A stretch of DNA of 64,000 nucleotides from Fertoeibacter niger (GTDB lineage Bacteria; Pseudomonadota; Alphaproteobacteria; Rhodobacterales; Rhodobacteraceae). Positions 34,386-43,893 of the stretch are shown one piece after another. Under the pieces are notes generated by a model that made no database searches, had not been told where the DNA came from, and was given only the letters and a program-made list of their open reading frames with translations. Position 1 is the stretch's first letter; each line of letters begins with the position of its first letter. The stretch spans positions 1 to 64,000 of the forward strand of contig NZ_WHUT02000003.1 of the NCBI RefSeq assembly GCF_009380135.2, given 5' to 3'. The translations under genes were made by a program, and so were the position numbers.

Positions 34386-36059
34386 ATGGCCGACGCAGCC
34401 ATTCATGGCCACGATCATGACACCCGCGGGTTCTTTACCCGCTGGTTCATGTCAACGAACCACAAGGATATCGGCATCCTCTACCTCTTTGCCGGGGGTA
34501 TTGTCGGTTTCATTTCTGTCGCTTTCACCGTCTACATGCGGATGGAACTGATGGAACCGGGCGTTCAGTACATGTGCCTTGAGGGCGCACGTCTGACCGC
34601 TGCCGCCACAACGGCGGAATGCACGCCCAACGGCCACCTCTGGAACGTGCTGATCACGGGCCACGGCATCCTGATGATGTTCTTCGTGGTGATTCCCGCG
34701 ATGTTCGGCGGTTTTGGCAACTACTTCATGCCGTTGCAGATCGGCGCGCCGGACATGGCGTTCCCGCGGATGAACAACCTGTCGTTCTGGATGTTCATCG
34801 CGGGCACGGCACTGGCGATTGCCTCGGTGTTCTCGCCGGGCGGCAACGACCAGCTGGGTTCGGGCGTGGGCTGGGTGCTGTATCCGCCGCTGTCCACCAA
34901 CGAAGGCGGCTATTCGATGGATCTCGCGATCTTCGCGGTGCACCTTTCGGGCGCCTCGTCGATTCTCGGTGCCATCAACATCATCACCACCTTCCTGAAC
35001 ATGCGCGCCCCCGGCATGACCCTGCACAAGGTGCCCCTGTTCGCCTGGTCGATCTTCGTGACCGCGTGGCTGATCCTGCTGGCGCTGCCGGTGCTGGCCG
35101 GTGCCATCACCATGCTGCTGACCGACAGGAACTTCGGCACCACCTTCTTCCAGCCTTCGGGCGGCGGCGATCCGGTGCTGTATCAGCACATCCTGTGGTT
35201 CTTCGGCCATCCCGAAGTGTATATCGTGATCCTGCCGGGCTTCGGCATCATCAGCCAGGTTGTCGCCACCTTCTCGCGCAAGCCGATCTTCGGCTATCTG
35301 CCGATGGTCTATGCGATGGTTGCCATCGGCGTGCTGGGCTTCGTCGTCTGGGCGCACCACATGTATACCGTGGGCATGTCGCTGACCCAGCAATCCTACT
35401 TCATGCTGGCCACGATGGTCATCGCCGTGCCCACCGGGATCAAGATCTTCTCCTGGATCGCGACGATGTGGGGCGGGTCGGTGGAGTTCAAGACACCGAT
35501 GCTCTGGGCCTTCGGCTTCATCTTCCTGTTCACCGTGGGCGGCGTGACGGGCATCGTGCTGAGCCAGGCCGCGGTGGACCGGGCCTATCACGACACCTAT
35601 TATGTCGTGGCGCACTTCCACTACGTGATGAGCCTTGGTGCGGTGTTCGCGATCTTCGCAGGCATCTACTACTGGTTCGGCAAGATGTCGGGCCGGCAAT
35701 ACCCGGAATGGGCGGGCAAGCTGCATTTCTGGACGATGTTCATCGGCGCGAACCTCACCTTCTTCCCGCAGCATTTCCTGGGCCGTCAGGGCATGCCGCG
35801 CCGCTACATCGACTATCCCGAGGCTTTTGCCACCTGGAACTATGTCTCGTCGATCGGCGCCTTCCTGTCCTTCGCCTCGTTCCTGTTCTTCATCGGCATC
35901 GTGGTCTACACCCTGCGCTACGGCAAACGCGTGACCGAGAACAACTACTGGAACGAACACGCCGACACGCTGGAATGGACCCTGCCCTGCCCCCCGCCCG
36001 AACACACGTTCGAGCAACTGCCCAAGCAGTCGGACTGGGACAAGGGCCACGCGCACTGA
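34386..36059 (+). CDS. ctaD: cytochrome c oxidase subunit I, aa3 type (557 aa)
   Basis: Twelve membrane spans; [11 protein letters not shown] at the start, the copper/heme histidines in [13 protein letters not shown] and WAHHMYTVG, and the paired heme ligands in [11 protein letters not shown] identify it. It reduces oxygen to water and pumps protons. GGGAGG lies eight bases before the ATG. A strong terminator hairpin follows at 36072, so it is transcribed separately from its other subunits, which are not in this window. Confidence 0.95.
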   Translation: MADAAIHGHDHDTRGFFTRWFMSTNHKDIGILYLFAGGIVGFISVAFTVYMRMELMEPGVQYMCLEGARLTAAATTAECTPNGHLWNVLITGHGILMMFFVVIPAMFGGFGNYFMPLQIGAPDMAFPRMNNLSFWMFIAGTALAIASVFSPGGNDQLGSGVGWVLYPPLSTNEGGYSMDLAIFAVHLSGASSILGAINIITTFLNMRAPGMTLHKVPLFAWSIFVTAWLILLALPVLAGAITMLLTDRNFGTTFFQPSGGGDPVLYQHILWFFGHPEVYIVILPGFGIISQVVATFSRKPIFGYLPMVYAMVAIGVLGFVVWAHHMYTVGMSLTQQSYFMLATMVIAVPTGIKIFSWIATMWGGSVEFKTPMLWAFGFIFLFTVGGVTGIVLSQAAVDRAYHDTYYVVAHFHYVMSLGAVFAIFAGIYYWFGKMSGRQYPEWAGKLHFWTMFIGANLTFFPQHFLGRQGMPRRYIDYPEAFATWNYVSSIGAFLSFASFLFFIGIVVYTLRYGKRVTENNYWNEHADTLEWTLPCPPPEHTFEQLPKQSDWDKGHAH

Positions 36060-36071
36060 TCTTGTGACAGC

Positions 36072-36107
36072 AATGAACGGCCCCGGAGAAATCCGGGGCC
36101 GTTCATT
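36072..36107 (+). terminator. strong terminator after ctaD
   Basis: AATGAACGGCCCCGGA and its reverse complement flank a GAAA tetraloop, giving a 16-bp stem. Confidence 0.75.
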
Positions 36108-36180
36108 TGCGATCCTGACTGCGCAGCTTTGTCGCGCCAAGTCCCCTTTCCATTGCGCAAGCGGCTGCTAGACTTGCCAG

Positions 36181-36678
36181 ATGCCCTACGAATGGCTTCC
36201 AGCCACCCCCACCGAAACCCGGCTGCACCTGTGGCCCTACCGGTCCCTGCCGAAAACCGGGTTCGTCTGGTTCATCGGCGGCACGGCCACGCTTTTGCTG
36301 GTGCCTTTGCTGGCCGTCCTTGGCTCGCCCGTGCTGTGGGGGCTGCTGCCGTTCCTCCTGCTGGCGTTGGCCGCCGTCTGGTTCGCTCTCAACCGCAGCT
36401 ACCGTGACGGCGAGATTGTCGAGCATCTGACCCTGACGCCCGACCGCATCACCCTGACGCGCCACGGCCCCCGGGGCCGCAGGCAGGACTGGCAGGCCAA
36501 CCCCTATTGGGTGCGGCTGGATCTGCACCGCACCGGCGGGCCAGTTCCGAATTACCTGACCCTTCAGGGCGGCGACCGGCAGGTCGAACTGGGTGCCTTT
36601 CTGGCCGAGGACGAACGGCTGGCGCTGCTGGGTGAATTGAACGCCGCCCTGCGCCGTTGCCGCAGCCCGGAACGATGA
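36181..36678 (+). CDS. DUF2244 integral membrane protein (165 aa)
   Basis: Two adjacent spans (FVWFIGGTATLLLVPLLAVL and VLWGLLPFLLLALAAVWFAL) are followed by a cytosolic domain containing LTLTPDRITLTRHGP and ANPYWVRLDLH. This is the DUF2244 pattern, which often occurs near cytochrome oxidase genes in alphaproteobacteria. Function unknown; proximity to ctaD suggests a respiratory accessory role. No strong ribosome site is seen. Confidence 0.8.
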   Translation: MPYEWLPATPTETRLHLWPYRSLPKTGFVWFIGGTATLLLVPLLAVLGSPVLWGLLPFLLLALAAVWFALNRSYRDGEIVEHLTLTPDRITLTRHGPRGRRQDWQANPYWVRLDLHRTGGPVPNYLTLQGGDRQVELGAFLAEDERLALLGELNAALRRCRSPER

Positions 36679-36835
36679 TCCCACGAGCCGGAACGCGGCC
36701 CGGTGCCCGGTGCAGCCAAGGCAATGGTCCTGCGACTATTCTGCCATGATCCGGGCCTTTGTGCCGATCCGGTTTCCCCTTTTCCGCCCTGTGCTTTAAC
36801 TAGCGGCAGCGCGGGTCTTGTTTGGTGATGTCGGC

Positions 36836-37726
36836 ATGACGACGATCTTCTTCATAGTCGATGGACCGGCGCTGGAGGCGCAGGCCACCTTGCTGGCGGC
36901 CACGCTGGCGCATCACAACGGCCGCCGTTTCGCCTATGCCGCCTATGTGCCCGCACGCCACCGCGCCGCCTTGCGCCCGGCCACGCGCAGCCTGTTTGAA
37001 CGCTGCGGCGTGGCGCTGCGCGCATTGCCGGAACCGGCGCAGCCCTGGCGCGTGGCCTATCCGCACGGCAACAAGATACTGGCCGCAGCCGACCGCCGTG
37101 CAGGCGACTGGGGCCTGTTTCTGGACACCGACATGATCTGCACCGCCCCGCTGGATCTGGCATCGCTGCAACGCCCCGGCCATGTCGGCCTGCTGCCCGA
37201 AGGCGTGCCAAGCTGGGGCCGCACGGGCGACCGCTGGGAACGCGCCTATGCCCATTTCGGCCTGCCCATGCCCACCGAGCGGGTGCAGCTGACCCGGCGC
37301 AGGCGGATCAGCTTTCTGCCCTATTTCAACGCGGGTTTCGTGCTGATGCCCGAGGGCGACGTGGCGGATGGGCGCAGTTTTGGCCAGCTGTGGCTGGATA
37401 CGGCGCTGGATTTCGACTGGAAGGCCGAGGTCGGCGGCAAACGGCCATGGCTGGACCAGATCACGCTGCCGCTGGTGCTGAAACGCTTTGGCCTTGGCTA
37501 TCATCTGGTGCCGGTGGAGTATAATTTCTCCGTCTCGGCCCGGGCGCATGAACCGGGGGCCGCGCCCGTCATCATGCATTACCATCGCTGGGGCTACACG
37601 AACGGCTGGCCGCAGCGCGAACTGGCGCTGGAGGCGCTGGCCATGCAGGCCGGCCCCGCGCTGCGGGCCGAACTGGAGGCGGAGTTCGGCGCCTTCTATA
37701 CCATGACGACGGTGGAAAAAGGCTAG
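36836..37726 (+). CDS. glycosyltransferase-like protein (296 aa)
   Basis: GLFLDTDMICTAPLDL with the DTD motif at 97-99 is the nucleotide-sugar/metal-binding motif of GT-A glycosyltransferases, and PYFNAGFVLMPEGD and DQITLPLVL are typical of GT8-like folds. There is no signal peptide or membrane span. The ATG at 36836 is preferred over a TTG at 36818. Sugar donor and acceptor cannot be predicted. It stands alone and is followed by tandem repeats. Confidence 0.65.
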   Translation: MTTIFFIVDGPALEAQATLLAATLAHHNGRRFAYAAYVPARHRAALRPATRSLFERCGVALRALPEPAQPWRVAYPHGNKILAAADRRAGDWGLFLDTDMICTAPLDLASLQRPGHVGLLPEGVPSWGRTGDRWERAYAHFGLPMPTERVQLTRRRRISFLPYFNAGFVLMPEGDVADGRSFGQLWLDTALDFDWKAEVGGKRPWLDQITLPLVLKRFGLGYHLVPVEYNFSVSARAHEPGAAPVIMHYHRWGYTNGWPQRELALEALAMQAGPALRAELEAEFGAFYTMTTVEKG

Positions 37727-37790
37727 GCCGGACCGCAAGCGAAGGAAGAGCGGCCTGCAAGGCGCGAAAGGCGTATTGCGCAGCACACCC

Positions 37791-37900
37791 GGCCCAGAGC
37801 GCCGTGCGTTCCCCCGGCCCGGCCCAGAGCGCCGTGCGTTCCCCCGGCCCGGCCCAGAGCGCCGTGCGTTCCCCCGGCCCGGCCCATAGGGCCGTGCGTT
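37791..37900. repeat. 30-bp tandem repeat, about 3.7 copies
   Basis: Units of 30 bp beginning GGCCCAGAGCGCCGTGCGTT start at 37791, 37821 and 37851, with a diverged partial copy at 37881. The first three are identical. There are no spacers, so it is not a CRISPR. It lies in the convergent gap between the glycosyltransferase and yqeY. Confidence 0.85.
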
Positions 37901-37901
37901 C

Positions 37902-37936
37902 GGCACCAAAACGGTCCCCCGGACCGTTTTGGTGCC
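37902..37936. terminator. perfect 16-bp bidirectional terminator hairpin
   Basis: GGCACCAAAACGGTCC, a CCC loop, and the exact reverse complement. The A/T runs inside the stem let it act in both directions. It abuts the yqeY stop at 37937. Confidence 0.7.
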
Positions 37937-38407
37937 TCACCCCAATTTGTCTTTCACTTGCGGGCCGACCGCGCCGAAATCCATCTGGCCCATGTAGCGT
38001 GCCTTCAGCACCGCCATCACCTTGCCCATGTCGCGGATCGAGGTGGCCCCCGCCTCGGCCACAGCCACCGCGATCGCCGCCTGCACTTCGTCTGCCGTCA
38101 ACTGGCGCGGCAGAAACTCTTCGATCACGCTGACTTCCGCCAGTTCCTTTTCCGCCAGTTCCAGCCGCCCGCCCTCTTCATAGGCGCGCGCGCTTTCCTG
38201 ACGCTGCTTTACCATCCGGCCCAGGATGCCCAGAATGTCGGCATCCGACACCATGGCCTCGGTGCCCTCTTCGCCCCGCGCGGCGATGTCGCGGTCCTTG
38301 ATGGCGGCATTGATCAGCCGCAGGGTGGACAGACGCTCCACCGCCTTTGCCTTCATCGCTTCCTTCAGGCCTGCTTGCAGCCGGTCACGCACTGTCATCT
38401 GGTTCAT
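37937..38407 (-). CDS. yqeY: GatB/YqeY-domain protein (156 aa)
   Basis: It is a stand-alone tRNA-amidotransferase-tail protein. RDRLQAGLKEAMKAKAVERLS, LRLINAAIKDRDIAARG and the C-terminal FLPRQLTADEVQAAIA, then RDMGKVMAVLKARYMGQMD are the family blocks. The function in vivo is uncertain (possibly a tRNA-binding stability factor). It is divergent from carA, sharing a 190-bp intergenic region, an arrangement frequent in Rhodobacterales. Confidence 0.9.
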   Translation of the reverse strand: MNQMTVRDRLQAGLKEAMKAKAVERLSTLRLINAAIKDRDIAARGEEGTEAMVSDADILGILGRMVKQRQESARAYEEGGRLELAEKELAEVSVIEEFLPRQLTADEVQAAIAVAVAEAGATSIRDMGKVMAVLKARYMGQMDFGAVGPQVKDKLG

Positions 38408-38529
38408 CCCCGAGCCTTGGCTTCACACCATCGCAAAGCCAGACCATACAGCCTGCCGCCGCGCAAGACAACCAAAGCCGTTTCGTCCAAGCCGTTGAAA
38501 AGCATAGGAAACGCTTTTGCGCCGCACCC

Positions 38530-38558
38530 TTGACCCCGCGCGGCTGCGCCCTTAGTGT
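38530..38558 (+). promoter_or_regulatory. candidate promoter of carA
   Basis: TTGACC at 38530-38535 and TAGTGT at 38553-38558 are separated by 17 bp, with carA starting 41 bp further on. Confidence 0.35.
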
Positions 38559-38598
38559 CCGGCAGATTTTGCACCACGCATCCACGGGGGAGTCGCCC

Positions 38599-39768
38599 AT
38601 GCCCGCCACCAGCCACCAAAGCCAGCCCAAACCCACCGCCTGCCTGGCCCTTGCAGATGGCACCGTGTTCTATGGCATGGGGTTTGGCGCCACGGGGGAA
38701 ACGGTGGCCGAACTGGTGTTCAACACCGCGATGACCGGCTATCAGGAAATCATGACCGACCCCAGTTATGCCGGGCAGATCGTGACCTTCACCTTTCCAC
38801 ATGTCGGCAATGTCGGCGTGACGGCAGAAGATGACGAAACCGCGCAGCCGGTGGCGGCGGGCATGGTGGTGAAATGGGATCCGACCGAGCCGTCGAACTG
38901 GCGCGCCACGGGTGATCTGGAAAGCTGGCTGCTGGCCAAGGGTCGCATCGGCATCGGCGGGCTTGATACGCGGCGGCTGACCCGGGCGATCCGGCAGCAG
39001 GGTGCGCCCCATGTGGCGCTGGCCCATGACCCCGAGGGGAATTTCGACATCGGCGCGCTGGTGGCAAGGGCACGCGGCTGGCGCGGGCTCGTGGGGCTTG
39101 ATCTGGCCAAGGATGTGACCTGCGCGCAATCCTACCGCTGGGATGAAATGCGCTGGGCCTGGCCGCAAGGCCATGTGCGGCGCGAGGGCCCCGGCCTGCG
39201 CGTTGTGGCCATCGATTATGGCGCGAAACGCAACATCCTGCGCTGTCTGGCCTCGGCGGGCTGCGAAGTCACCGTGCTGCCCGCTTCGGCCACAGCCGAG
39301 GATGTGCTGGCGCTGAACCCCGAGGGTGTCTTTCTGTCCAACGGCCCGGGCGACCCGGCTGCGACGGGCGACTATGCCGTGCCGATGATCCGCGGTGTGC
39401 TCGACGCCGACCTGCCGCTGTTCGGCATCTGTCTGGGCCATCAGATGCTGGCGCTGGCGCTGGGGGCCAAGACCGTGAAGATGAACCACGGCCATCATGG
39501 CGCGAACCATCCGGTCAAGGATGTGGAATCGGGCAAGGTTGAAATAACCTCGATGAACCATGGCTTTACCGTGGACAGCCAGACCCTGCCCGAAGGCGTG
39601 CTGGAAACCCATGTGTCGCTGTTTGACGGGTCGAACTGCGGGATCCGCATGGCCGACCGGCCGGTGTTCTCGGTGCAGTATCACCCCGAGGCCAGCCCCG
39701 GCCCGCAGGACAGCTATTACCTGTTCGACCGTTTCGCCGCCGCAATGCGCGCCCGCCGGGCGGCCTGA
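38599..39768 (+). CDS. carA: carbamoyl-phosphate synthase small subunit (389 aa)
   Basis: This glutaminase subunit feeds ammonia to CarB for arginine and pyrimidine synthesis. The N-terminal CarA domain (ALADGTVFYGMGFGATGET; MTGYQEIMTDPSYAGQIV) is followed by a class I amidotransferase with the nucleophile Cys near 278 in FGICLGHQMLAL and His/Glu near 361 in QYHPEASPGP. GGGGG lies nine bases before the ATG. carB is not adjacent. The length is normal. Confidence 0.95.
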   Translation: MPATSHQSQPKPTACLALADGTVFYGMGFGATGETVAELVFNTAMTGYQEIMTDPSYAGQIVTFTFPHVGNVGVTAEDDETAQPVAAGMVVKWDPTEPSNWRATGDLESWLLAKGRIGIGGLDTRRLTRAIRQQGAPHVALAHDPEGNFDIGALVARARGWRGLVGLDLAKDVTCAQSYRWDEMRWAWPQGHVRREGPGLRVVAIDYGAKRNILRCLASAGCEVTVLPASATAEDVLALNPEGVFLSNGPGDPAATGDYAVPMIRGVLDADLPLFGICLGHQMLALALGAKTVKMNHGHHGANHPVKDVESGKVEITSMNHGFTVDSQTLPEGVLETHVSLFDGSNCGIRMADRPVFSVQYHPEASPGPQDSYYLFDRFAAAMRARRAA

Positions 39769-39905
39769 GGCAACCCCGTTTCGGGCGCATTTGCCGCAGG
39801 CGCAGCCGCCGCTGGGCGGTGACGGATATATTTTGTCGTTCCGGCCCGGCTTAACCAAAACTTAAGCCCTTCCGCCCCAGCCTGCGCAAAAGGGGGTGGA
39901 CCGCC

Positions 39906-41777
39906 ATGACTGCGCACATCCTGCGTCTTTTGCCGAAGGGTGACGGCCCGATGCGCGCCATTCCGGCGGGGGCCAGGGCCACGGGCATTTCCCTGCTGCG
40001 TGACGGGCTGGTTGCGCCGCATGCGATGGTGCAGGCGCTGGCACATAATGCGCGGGGCGACGGGGCGCTTGGCCCGCTGCTGCTGGCGCATGGCATGATC
40101 AGCGAACAGGTGCTGTATCCGGCGCTGGCGGGCCACAGCGGGCTGGCGCTGATCGACCCCGTGACGCACCCGCCCGACACGCGGCTGATCGACCGGATCG
40201 GCGCAAGGGTCTGTCTGCGCCACGGGCTGCTGCCCTGGCGCGATGCGGGCGGGGCTACGGTGGTGATCGCCAGCCAGCCAGAGGCGTTCCTGCGCCACCG
40301 CGACCTTCTGGAAACCACTTTTGGCCCGGTGATCGCGGCCCTGGCCCCCGCGCCGCAGATTGCGACCGCTTTGCTGGCCCTGCGTGGTGCGGCACTGCGC
40401 GACGCGGCAGAAACCCGGGTGCCGGCTGCGGAAAGCTGCCGCATCAGCCCAAAGGGGGGCGTCCCCCGCTGGGCCTTGGCCTTGCTGGCGGGGGCCGCGC
40501 TGCTGCTGGTGCTGGCCCCTGCGGCCGTGCCTTTGGTGCTGCTGGGCTGGGCCGCGCTGACGCTGGCGCTGGCGACCGGGCTGAAACTCGCGGCCGCACT
40601 GGTGATGCTGCGCCCCGCACCGCCCGGCCCGCCACCGCCGCTGATCGCGCGGCTGCCTGTCGTGTCGGTCATGGTGGCGCTGTATCACGAGGCCGACATT
40701 GCCCCCCGCCTGCTGGCCCGGCTGGGGCGGCTGGATTACCCGCCCGACCGGCTGGATATCCTGCTGGTGGTCGAGGAATGCGATCATGTGACCCGCGCCG
40801 CCCTGCAATGTGCCAGCCTTCCCCCCATGATGCGGGTGGTTGTGGTGCCCGACGGCCCGCTGAAAACCAAACCCCGCGCGCTGAATTTCGGGCTGGACCA
40901 TTGTCGGGGCAGCATCATCGGCGTCTATGATGCCGAGGACGCGCCCGACCCCGACCAGATCCGCCGCGTGGTGGCGCGGTTTCACCAGCGCGGGGCCGAG
41001 GTGGCCTGCCTGCAAGGCATTCTCGATTTCTACAACCCGTGCAGCAACTGGCTGTCGCGCTGTTTCACCATCGAATACGCCACCTGGTTCCGCATCCTGC
41101 TGCCCGGCATGCAGCGGCTGGGTCTGGCCCTGCCGCTGGGGGGCACGACGCTGTTCTTTCGCCGCAAGGCGCTGGAGGAACTGGGCGGCTGGGATGCGCA
41201 TAACGTCACCGAAGACGCCGATCTGGGCATGCGGCTGGCACGGCACGGCTACCGCACCGAACTGATCGACACCGTGACGCTGGAAGAGGCGAATGGCCGC
41301 GCCCTGCCCTGGATCAGGCAACGGTCGCGCTGGCTGAAAGGCTACATGCTGACCTGGGCCGTGCATATGCGCGACCCCGTGCTGCTGTGGCGGCAGTTGG
41401 GGCCGCGCAAATTCGCGGGCTTTCAGGTGCTGTTCCTGGGCACCCTGTCGCAGTTCCTGCTGGCCCCGCTGCTGTGGTCGTTCTGGCTGGTGCCGCTGGG
41501 CCTGCCGCATCCCCTGGCCGATGCGCTGCCGGGCTGGGCCGCGCTGGGGCTGCTGGTGCTGTTCGCGCTGACCGAGGCTGTGAACATCACACTGGGCATC
41601 AGGGGCCTGCGGCTGACCCGGCACGGGATGAGCGCAATGTGGGTGCCCACGCTTGCGCTGTATTTTCCGCTGGGCGCGCTGGCGTCCTACAAGGCGGTCT
41701 GGGAACTGGTGCGCAAACCCTTTTACTGGGACAAGACCAGCCACGGTGTCTTCATCGGTCCCGGCGGGGGCGAATAG
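39906..41777 (+). CDS. GspE-N domain/glycosyltransferase-2 fusion, membrane (623 aa)
   Basis: Residues 1-150 resemble the type II secretion GspE N-terminal domain (LGPLLLAHGMISEQVLYPAL), which often serves as a c-di-GMP or regulatory module. Two spans follow near 185-230, then a GT2 domain with VYDAEDAPDP (about 341), TEDADLG (434) and QRSRWLKGY (470), which are the D, TED and QxxRW motifs of processive cellulose/chitin-synthase-like enzymes. Several C-terminal spans end it. It probably polymerises an exopolysaccharide at the inner membrane. No synthase-operon partners are adjacent. Confidence 0.8.
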   Translation: MTAHILRLLPKGDGPMRAIPAGARATGISLLRDGLVAPHAMVQALAHNARGDGALGPLLLAHGMISEQVLYPALAGHSGLALIDPVTHPPDTRLIDRIGARVCLRHGLLPWRDAGGATVVIASQPEAFLRHRDLLETTFGPVIAALAPAPQIATALLALRGAALRDAAETRVPAAESCRISPKGGVPRWALALLAGAALLLVLAPAAVPLVLLGWAALTLALATGLKLAAALVMLRPAPPGPPPPLIARLPVVSVMVALYHEADIAPRLLARLGRLDYPPDRLDILLVVEECDHVTRAALQCASLPPMMRVVVVPDGPLKTKPRALNFGLDHCRGSIIGVYDAEDAPDPDQIRRVVARFHQRGAEVACLQGILDFYNPCSNWLSRCFTIEYATWFRILLPGMQRLGLALPLGGTTLFFRRKALEELGGWDAHNVTEDADLGMRLARHGYRTELIDTVTLEEANGRALPWIRQRSRWLKGYMLTWAVHMRDPVLLWRQLGPRKFAGFQVLFLGTLSQFLLAPLLWSFWLVPLGLPHPLADALPGWAALGLLVLFALTEAVNITLGIRGLRLTRHGMSAMWVPTLALYFPLGALASYKAVWELVRKPFYWDKTSHGVFIGPGGGE

Positions 41778-41865
41778 GGCCGCGTCGCCCTGTCCGGTTC
41801 GTGCGGGGCGGCACCACGGCCACGGCACGCCCGGCGACGGGCCGACAACACGCCGCAGGCGGCCC

Positions 41866-42516
41866 TCAGCGCAGCTTCAACTCGCCCGCATCCACCCGCA
41901 GCCGGGTTTCATAGGCCTGCGAGATATGGCTGCGCAGCGCCACATAGGCGGCGTCACCGTCGCGAGCCTCGATCGCGCGCACGATGTCGTCATGTTCGCC
42001 CATCGCCACCTCGTCGCGCCCCTCGGCCGCAAAGGATGTGGTGGCCATCAGCGCCATGGAACGGTGCACCAGATCAAGCTGCTGCACCAGAAACCGGTTG
42101 TGCGAGGCCAGATGAATCTGTGCGTGAAACCGGCGGTTGGCCCGGCTCAGCACCCTGGGGTCGCCGCCCAGCAGGCCGCGGTCATCCTCGACCATGCGGC
42201 GCAGCACGCGAATCTCTTCATCCGTGGCATGGCGGGCGGCCAGCCGCGCGGCCAGCCCCTCCAGTTCGGTGCGCACGGCGTAAAGTTCGGCCAGCTGGTT
42301 GTGGTCAAGGCTGGCCACGATCAGGCTGCGCCCGTCGCGCCGCAGCATCGCCTGGGTTTCCAGCCGTTGCAGCGCCTCGCGCACCGGCGTGCGCGACACG
42401 CCCAGCCGCTCGGCCAGTTCAGATTCGACCAGCCGGTCACCGGGTTTGTAAAGCCCGCCGTCAATCGCTTCGAGTATCAGGGTGTAGGCGTCTTTGGGCA
42501 CGGGTCTTCCGGTCAT
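41866..42516 (-). CDS. GntR-family regulator with FCD ligand domain (216 aa)
   Basis: The winged helix lies at residues about 10-75 (LAERLGVSRTPVREALQRLE is the recognition region), followed by the all-helical FCD domain with metal-binding residues (VEDDRGLLGGDPR, FHAQIHLASHN). These usually sense organic acids. It is divergent from the UbiH-like gene at 42700, which it may control, but that is inference. No palindromic operator stands out in the gap. Confidence 0.88.
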   Translation of the reverse strand: MTGRPVPKDAYTLILEAIDGGLYKPGDRLVESELAERLGVSRTPVREALQRLETQAMLRRDGRSLIVASLDHNQLAELYAVRTELEGLAARLAARHATDEEIRVLRRMVEDDRGLLGGDPRVLSRANRRFHAQIHLASHNRFLVQQLDLVHRSMALMATTSFAAEGRDEVAMGEHDDIVRAIEARDGDAAYVALRSHISQAYETRLRVDAGELKLR

Positions 42517-42699
42517 TGCTGGGCGCGGCCCCGGGCCGCATCCGGCACGTTAGCGCCCAGCGGCCCCGCTGATCAACCGCAATCCATAGCGGCGCACCCT
42601 GCGACTGGCCCCGAACCACGCCCGGGGCGCCGGCGGGACGGATTGTCGCTTCGCCCCCACCCCCGTGGCGCGCTATGTTGCCGCCAAAGGGGGCAAATC

Positions 42700-43890
42700 A
42701 TGACCCAGACCGATATTTTCATCTCGGGCGGCGGCGTGGCGGGGCTATGCGCGGCGGCGGCCTTTGGCACGGCGGGCTTTTCGGTGATCTGTGCCGATCC
42801 CGCCCCCCCCGTCACCGACCGCGAGGCCGAGGGGGCCGACCTGCGCTCCACCGCATTCCTGCAACCCTCGGTCGCGGTGCTGGCGGCCGCGGGGTTGTGG
42901 GACCGGCTGGCCCCGCATGCCGCCGCCCTGCAAGTGATGCGGATCATCGACGCGGGCGGGGCGGAGCCCACCCCCCGCCGCATCGCCGATTTCGACGCCG
43001 CCGATGTGTCGGACCAGCCCTTTGGCTGGAACCTGCCGAACTGGCTTTTGCGCCGCGAGATGCTGGCCCGGCTGGCCGATCTGCCCAATGTGCGGTTTCT
43101 GCCCGGCGTGGCCACCGCCCGGGTGCTGACCCGCGACGCCGAAGCGCGCATCACCCTGTCAGACGGCAGCCACATCAGCGCCCGGCTGGCCATTGCCGCC
43201 GACGGGCGCGCATCGCTGCTGCGCGACGCGCTGGGAATCGGCGTGACCACCCTGCGTTATGGCCAGAAGGCGCTGGCCTTCACCGTCAGCCACGCCCTGC
43301 CGCATGGCGATGTATCCACCGAAATCCACCGCTCCGGCGGGCCCTTCACGCTGGTGCCGCTGCCCGACCGCGACGGCCAGCCCCATTCCGCCGTTGTCTG
43401 GATGGAAACCGGCCCCGAGGCGCTGCGGCTGGCCGGCCTGCCTGTGCCAGAGTTTGAAGACACGCTGAACGCCCGGTCCTGCAACGTTCTGGGGCCGCTG
43501 GCGCTGGCCTCGCCCCGCCGGGTCTGGCCGATCATCAGCCAGATTGCCGACAGGATGGCAGGGCAGCGTGTGGCGCTGATCGCCGAGGCCGCGCATGTCA
43601 TGCCGCCGATCGGCGCGCAGGGGCTGAACATGAGCCTGGCCGATCTGGCCGCGCTGCTGGCCTTGGCCAAGGCCAGCCCCGCCACGCTGGGCGATGCCGC
43701 GATGCTGGACAGCTATCACCGCCAGCGCCATGCCGAGGTGCGGACGCGCGTGATGGGCATCGACGCGCTGAACCGGGCCGCCATGCTGGGCGCCCCCGCG
43801 CTGCGTGATCTGCGCGGCGCAGGGCTGGGCGCGCTTTACGCCCTCACACCGTTGCGCAAGACGCTGATGCGCAAGGGCCTGAACTTCTAG
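42700..43890 (+). CDS. FAD-dependent UbiH/UbiF/VisC-type hydroxylase (396 aa)
   Basis: The FAD-binding GxGxxG-type ISGGGVAGLCAAAAFG is at 9-24, AADGRASLLRDALG near 165 is the DG motif, and VALIAEAAHVMPPIGAQGL near 290 the second FAD contact. In the last motif Ala-Glu replaces the usual Gly-Asp, a change that may matter for ribityl binding. The family hydroxylates the ubiquinone ring; the exact position cannot be inferred. AAAGGGGG precedes the ATG. It converges on the class V aminotransferase. Confidence 0.85.
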   Translation: MTQTDIFISGGGVAGLCAAAAFGTAGFSVICADPAPPVTDREAEGADLRSTAFLQPSVAVLAAAGLWDRLAPHAAALQVMRIIDAGGAEPTPRRIADFDAADVSDQPFGWNLPNWLLRREMLARLADLPNVRFLPGVATARVLTRDAEARITLSDGSHISARLAIAADGRASLLRDALGIGVTTLRYGQKALAFTVSHALPHGDVSTEIHRSGGPFTLVPLPDRDGQPHSAVVWMETGPEALRLAGLPVPEFEDTLNARSCNVLGPLALASPRRVWPIISQIADRMAGQRVALIAEAAHVMPPIGAQGLNMSLADLAALLALAKASPATLGDAAMLDSYHRQRHAEVRTRVMGIDALNRAAMLGAPALRDLRGAGLGALYALTPLRKTLMRKGLNF

Positions 43891-43893
43891 CGT

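Noticed and set aside
34452-36140. Long leftward open frame (562 codons) over ctaD
   Set aside because: It is antisense to ctaD, whose catalytic motifs are complete; GC-rich codon bias keeps such antisense frames open and the product is histidine/glutamine-rich with no motif.
37791-37900. Possible CRISPR array
   Set aside because: Repeats are head-to-tail with no spacers, no cas genes are near, and it is a plain tandem repeat.
39717-41828. Leftward open frame of 703 codons over the glycosyltransferase
   Set aside because: Glutamine/arginine/proline-rich antisense of a real gene with clear GT2 motifs; no ribosome site.
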